Shown here piece by piece: positions 13,236 through 16,084 of a stretch of DNA of 16,084 nt. This DNA is from an uncultured Clostridia bacterium (GTDB taxonomy: Bacteria > Bacillota_A > Clostridia > Oscillospirales > Acutalibacteraceae). Location: positions 1 through 16,084 of the forward strand of contig CALWIE010000048.1 of the NCBI GenBank assembly GCA_944380625.1, read 5' to 3'. Every line of letters starts with the position of its first letter. Positions within the stretch are counted from its first letter, which is position 1. The position numbers were made by a program, and so were the translations under genes. Below the pieces are notes generated by a model. The model ran no database searches. It saw only the letters and a list, made by a program, of their open reading frames with translations, and was not told where the DNA came from.

Positions 13236-14711
13236 ATGCGCCTTTATCTCAGCGGGAACCCCTTCCGCTACGAGTGTGAAAATCTCTGCCGGCTGTTTTT
13301 TCCCTACAGCCCGGTGAAGGTGGAGGAGCCCTCCTCCGCCTCCCCCCAGGGGGGCGAGCCCTGGGCCAGCGCCTGCATAGAAGAGGGGGAGGGCGCATAC
13401 CGTTATACGGCGGTTGTCTCCGACGGGGAGCGGCGCCTGTCCCGGCAGGAGGAGGCCCCCCACCTCGCGGAGTACCCTATGACAGACCTTCTCTACCGGG
13501 CCTTTGTGGAGCTGACAGGCTCCCAGCCCGCTTGGGGGATGCTCACGGGCATCCACCCGGTGAAGCTTCTGCGCCAGTATGTGGAGGAGCGGGGGGAGGA
13601 AGATGGCCTTCCGTATTTTATGGATCACTGCCACGTGACGCCTCCCAAGGCGGACCTGGCCCGGCGGGTGCTCCGCGCCCAGGGCCCTGCGGTGGAGGCC
13701 CTTTCGGAAAACGACTTCTCCCTGTACGTGTCCATCCCCTTCTGTCCCACCCGGTGCGCCTATTGCTCCTTTGTCTCCCAAGACGTGGAGCACGCCAAGA
13801 AGCTGGTGGAACCCTATTTCGACCTGCTCCTTTTGGAGATCGAAAAAACCGCCCAGGTCACAAAGGGCCTGGGCCTCTCCCCGGTGTCGGTGTACATCGG
13901 CGGGGGAACCCCCACCACCCTGAGCGCCTCCCAGCTCTCCCTGCTCTGCGGGAAGATCCAGGATTCCTTCGACCTCTCCCGCTGCGGGGAGTTCACCGTG
14001 GAGGCCGGCCGCCCGGACACCATCACCCGGGAGAAGCTTTTGGCCCTGCGGGCGGCGGGGATCACCCGCATCAGCATCAACCCCCAGTCCCTCTCGGACC
14101 AGGTCCTCCAAAACATCGGCCGGCGCCACTCCGCCCAGGACGTGGAGGAGGCCTTCGCCCTGGCCCGGGGCCTGGGCTTTTCCAACATCAACGCGGACTT
14201 GATCGTGGGCCTGCCCGGGGACAGCCTTTCGGGTTTTCAGCGCTCTTTGGAGGGGGTGCTGGAGATGGGCGCCTCCAATGTGACGATCCACTCCCTGGCC
14301 CTCAAGCGCTCTGCCCGGCTGAACGCCCCCGGGGGCGACCTGTCCCTGCACGCCAGCGCCGCCGAGACCGCCGCTATGATGGACCACTCCATCCGGCGCC
14401 TCTCCCAGGGTGGGTTTGAGCCCTATTACCTCTACCGCCAGACCCGCATGGCGGGGAATTTGGAAAACACCGGCTGGGCCCTGCCGGGCACAGAGTGCCG
14501 CTACAATATCTACACCATGGACGAGTCCAACACCGTGGTGGCCTGCGGAGCGGGGGCGGTTTCCAAGCTGAAGGACCCCTACAGCGGCCGCCTGGAGAGG
14601 ATCTTCAACTTCAAAAACCCCTACGAATACATCACCCGCAACCAGGAGATCCTGGATCGGAAGGACGGTGTCACAGCGCTTTATGAGCAATTTCGCCAGC
14701 GGTTACGTTAA
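13236..14711 (+). CDS. hemZ: HemZ-type radical SAM coproporphyrinogen dehydrogenase
   Basis: This is a 491-residue radical SAM enzyme. The ATG at 13236 lies 7 bases after AAGGAGG; an in-frame TTG at 13230 is too close. The N-terminal 155 residues form a HemZ-specific domain including MLTGIHPVKLLRQ. The radical SAM core begins with YVSIPFCPTRCAYCSF, whose Cys170, Cys174 and Cys177 hold the 4Fe-4S cluster. SAM-contact motifs VYIGGGTPTTL (219-229), RISINPQSL and INADLIVGLPGDS follow. HemZ is annotated as the oxygen-independent step from coproporphyrinogen III to protoporphyrinogen IX. The fourth Cys of classical HemN (CxxxCxxCxC) is Phe here, as in HemW proteins, so a haem-chaperone or other role is possible. 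It is 13 bases after rel, and its end overlaps the kinase gene by about 29 bases. Confidence 0.9.
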   Translation: MRLYLSGNPFRYECENLCRLFFPYSPVKVEEPSSASPQGGEPWASACIEEGEGAYRYTAVVSDGERRLSRQEEAPHLAEYPMTDLLYRAFVELTGSQPAWGMLTGIHPVKLLRQYVEERGEEDGLPYFMDHCHVTPPKADLARRVLRAQGPAVEALSENDFSLYVSIPFCPTRCAYCSFVSQDVEHAKKLVEPYFDLLLLEIEKTAQVTKGLGLSPVSVYIGGGTPTTLSASQLSLLCGKIQDSFDLSRCGEFTVEAGRPDTITREKLLALRAAGITRISINPQSLSDQVLQNIGRRHSAQDVEEAFALARGLGFSNINADLIVGLPGDSLSGFQRSLEGVLEMGASNVTIHSLALKRSARLNAPGGDLSLHASAAETAAMMDHSIRRLSQGGFEPYYLYRQTRMAGNLENTGWALPGTECRYNIYTMDESNTVVACGAGAVSKLKDPYSGRLERIFNFKNPYEYITRNQEILDRKDGVTALYEQFRQRLR

Positions 14712-15651
14712 ATACATCAACCACCTGGAGCAGATCAACGACGCGGCCGTAAAGGACCCCCGTCGGATGATCCGGGAGGTGGAGGACGCCTACCACGACC
14801 ATCTGGAGAACGTGGCCCGCAACATCACCACCTACCACCGGGGGGTGCGGGTGGTCATGCTTTCGGGGCCCAGCAGCAGCGGCAAAACCACCACCGCCCA
14901 CCTGCTGCGGGACTACCTGACCCAGTTTGGGGCCAAAAGCACCATTGTCTCCCTGGACGACTTCTACCGGGGCCGGGGGCTGGCGCCCAAGCTCTCCGAC
15001 GGGGGCTTCGACTATGAGTCCGTCAAGGCCCTGGACGTGGAGGCGGTCCAGCGGTGCCTTTTGGACATCATCGCCACCGGGCGGTTTTCCGTGCCCCGCT
15101 ACAACTTCCCCCTGGGCAGGCCCGACGGGGAACCCCGGCACTACGCCATCGGCCCGGAGGACATGGTGATCGTGGAGGGCATCCACGGCCTGAACCCGGT
15201 GTTCACCAAAGAGCTGCCGGAGGGCTCCTGCGTCAAGCTGTACGTGAGCGTCAAGCAGCAGATCAAGGCCGCCAACGGGGAGGTGATCTCCCCCATGGAC
15301 CTGCGCCTGGTGCGGCGCATCGTCCGGGACCTGAAGTTCCGGGGCACCACCCCGGAGGGGACTATCGCCATGTGGTCCCAGGTGGTCAAGGGGGAGGACC
15401 GCTACATCCGCCCCTACCGGCTGACGGCGGACTACACGGTCAACTCCATCCACATTTACGAGCCCTGCGTCATGCGGGGGGAGACCATCCCCCTGCTCCG
15501 GGAGATCGCCCCGGACAGCCCCTACTACAAAAAAGCCAGGGACCTGGAGTCCAGGCTCATGCGCTTCGAGCCCATCGACCCCGCCCTGGTGCCTAATAAC
15601 TCCATGCTGCGGGAGTTTTTAGGCCCCCTTCCCGAGGGGTGCGCCGGGTAA
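14683..15651 (+). CDS. Uridine-kinase-like P-loop nucleoside kinase
   Basis: This is a 322-residue cytosolic kinase of the phosphoribulokinase/uridine kinase fold. A helical N-terminus of about 55 residues precedes VVMLSGPSSSGKTTTA, a Walker A with Lys68. Then come VSLDDFYRGRG (Asp92, Asp93 in the usual catalytic position), a YNFPLGRPDGEPRHY substrate-site segment, MVIVEGIHGLNP (Walker B-like), and RLVRRIVRDLKFRG in the lid region. Many clostridial relatives of about 550 residues carry TGS and tRNA-synthetase-like domains before the kinase. This one has only the kinase, so it is a short form. The start is uncertain: ATG 14683 or GTG 14668, both inside hemZ and both with a weak ribosome site, which suggests translational coupling. 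The exact nucleoside is not evident; uridine/cytidine is the family guess. Confidence 0.85.
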   Translation: MSNFASGYVKYINHLEQINDAAVKDPRRMIREVEDAYHDHLENVARNITTYHRGVRVVMLSGPSSSGKTTTAHLLRDYLTQFGAKSTIVSLDDFYRGRGLAPKLSDGGFDYESVKALDVEAVQRCLLDIIATGRFSVPRYNFPLGRPDGEPRHYAIGPEDMVIVEGIHGLNPVFTKELPEGSCVKLYVSVKQQIKAANGEVISPMDLRLVRRIVRDLKFRGTTPEGTIAMWSQVVKGEDRYIRPYRLTADYTVNSIHIYEPCVMRGETIPLLREIAPDSPYYKKARDLESRLMRFEPIDPALVPNNSMLREFLGPLPEGCAG

Positions 15652-15697
15652 AAGGGCAAAAAGTAAGGGACTCTTAATAAAATTGAAAGGCAAAAGC

Positions 15698-15737
15698 CTT
15701 TGACTTTCGGGGAAAATACGCTATAATGGAGTCAAAG
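15698..15737 (+). repeat. Inverted repeat CTTTGACT / AGTCAAAG flanking a promoter
   Basis: A perfect 8-base inverted repeat has its left arm (15698-15705) over the -35 box and its right arm (15730-15737) over the predicted start of transcription. The centres are 32 bases apart, about three helical turns. A further hairpin AAAGGC-AAAA-GCCTTT lies at 15686-15701. The arms are seen; an operator role is inferred. Confidence 0.5.
15700..15727 (+). promoter_or_regulatory. Near-consensus sigma-A promoter of the small helical protein gene
   Basis: TTGACT (15700-15705) and a perfect TATAAT (15722-15727) are 16 bases apart. Reading the -35 as TTTGAC gives 17. Transcription should start near 15734. This is the strongest promoter in the window, so the gene is probably highly expressed unless repressed. 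Confidence 0.88.
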
Positions 15738-15738
15738 A

Positions 15739-15756
15739 GGGGACGCGGGCGTCCCC
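15739..15756 (+). repeat. Hairpin at the 5' end of the transcript
   Basis: GGGGACGC (15739-15746) and GCGTCCCC (15749-15756) form a perfect 8-bp repeat with 2 bases between; the real loop is probably 4. It would be the first structure of the mRNA, just after the predicted start. It has no T-run, so it is not a terminator. A role in mRNA stability is possible. Confidence 0.6.
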
Positions 15757-15790
15757 ACAGACTGCACTTGACAAAGGAGGACTTGCGAGT

Positions 15791-16084
15791 ATGGGAATTT
15801 TAGACGATGTGGTCATAAACGCCAAATCCGCAGCGGAAGCCGTGGGGAAGAAGGCCGGGCAGATCGTGGACGTGTCCAAGCTGCGTATCAACGTGGCGGA
15901 GCTCAACGCGGAGATCAGCAAGCGGTATGAGGCCCTGGGCGAGTATGTGTACGAGAGCTGCCGGGAGACCCTGGCCGAGGACGCCGAGGCCGTGGGCAAA
16001 ATGGCGGAGATCGACGAGCTGGTCAACCAGCGCAGCGCCGTGGCCAAGGAGCTGACGGACAAGCAGAACAAGGTGGTGTGCCCC
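15791..16084 (+). CDS. Small helical protein, probably with a C-terminal zinc ribbon; cut by the window end
   Basis: The first 98 codons are visible and the frame is open to the edge. ATG 15791 lies 10 bases after AAAGGAGG. The visible part is highly helical and charged: an amphipathic start ILDDVVINAKSAAEAVGKKA, then VSKLRINVAELNAEISKRYEAL, then an acidic helix ending ELTDKQNKVV. This suggests a coiled coil. The last two residues are Cys-Pro. In similar clostridial proteins I recall, this position begins a CPxCG zinc ribbon, which would lie just outside the window. There is no signal peptide. The function is unknown. Strong promoter signals and a 5' hairpin point to abundant, regulated expression, separate from the recJ operon. 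Confidence 0.8.
   Translation, partial: MGILDDVVINAKSAAEAVGKKAGQIVDVSKLRINVAELNAEISKRYEALGEYVYESCRETLAEDAEAVGKMAEIDELVNQRSAVAKELTDKQNKVVCP

Noticed and set aside
11591..13237. Long antisense open frame (548 codons) opposite rel
   Set aside because: Low-complexity Val/His/Asp/Gly-rich product, a mirror of GC-rich rel codons, with no ribosome site or promoter.
13170..14690. Antisense open frame (506 codons) opposite hemZ
   Set aside because: Same GC-driven shadow effect; hemZ has the iron-sulfur and SAM motifs.
15610..15701. Intrinsic terminator after the nucleoside kinase
   Set aside because: CCCC-TTCCCGA-GGGG lies within the coding end and AAAGGC-AAAA-GCCTTT is short; neither is followed by a T-run, so I do not call a terminator.
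15721..16071. Minus-strand open frame of 116 codons at the right edge
   Set aside because: Antisense to the small helical protein, which has promoter, ribosome site and a coherent helical product.

Overview
The window looks like chromosomal core sequence from a GC-rich, anaerobic, Gram-positive member of the Clostridia, most likely an Oscillospiraceae-type gut bacterium (Flavonifractor/Intestinimonas-like). This is inferred from protein family content, not from a marker gene. The supporting signs are a PdaA-type spore-cortex deacetylase, a VanR/VanS-style two-component pair, a bifunctional Rel next to recJ and hemZ, strong AGGAGG-type ribosome binding sites, sigma-A promoters, and a small protein that seems to lead into a zinc ribbon. 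GC and codon use are high and even throughout. I see no phage, insertion sequence, tRNA, rRNA or CRISPR array, and no gene-free stretch over 300 bases.

Left part (1-3450). The tail of a MetY-like sulfhydrylase ends at a bidirectional terminator shared with a convergent lipoprotein gene of unknown function. That gene has its own canonical promoter, packed against the terminator of the operon before it. The preceding operon, also on the minus strand, encodes an OmpR-family response regulator and a six-helix sensor histidine kinase. The kinase N-box lacks its usual second asparagine. A short divergent region with direct repeats separates the regulator from pdaA.

Middle part (3451-8802). On the plus strand are pdaA and two flavoprotein genes from different families (HI0933/BaiN-like and COG2509-like), the second and third almost touching. 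The ribosome binding site of the first flavoprotein can be locked in a long leader helix. A convergent YtcJ-type amidohydrolase on the minus strand follows, ended by a perfect 24-base palindrome.

Right part (8803-16084). A strong extended -10 promoter drives a compact plus-strand operon: recJ (DNA repair exonuclease), rel ((p)ppGpp synthesis and hydrolysis), hemZ (radical SAM) and a uridine-kinase-like P-loop kinase. The genes are 15 and 13 bases apart, then overlap. A near-consensus promoter set among inverted repeats then starts a small helical protein cut by the window edge.

I found no clearly new multi-gene system. The best leads are the altered kinase N-box, the direct repeats and possible sporulation promoter between the regulator and pdaA, the masked ribosome binding site at 4329-4341, and the repeat-rich promoter at 15686-15756.
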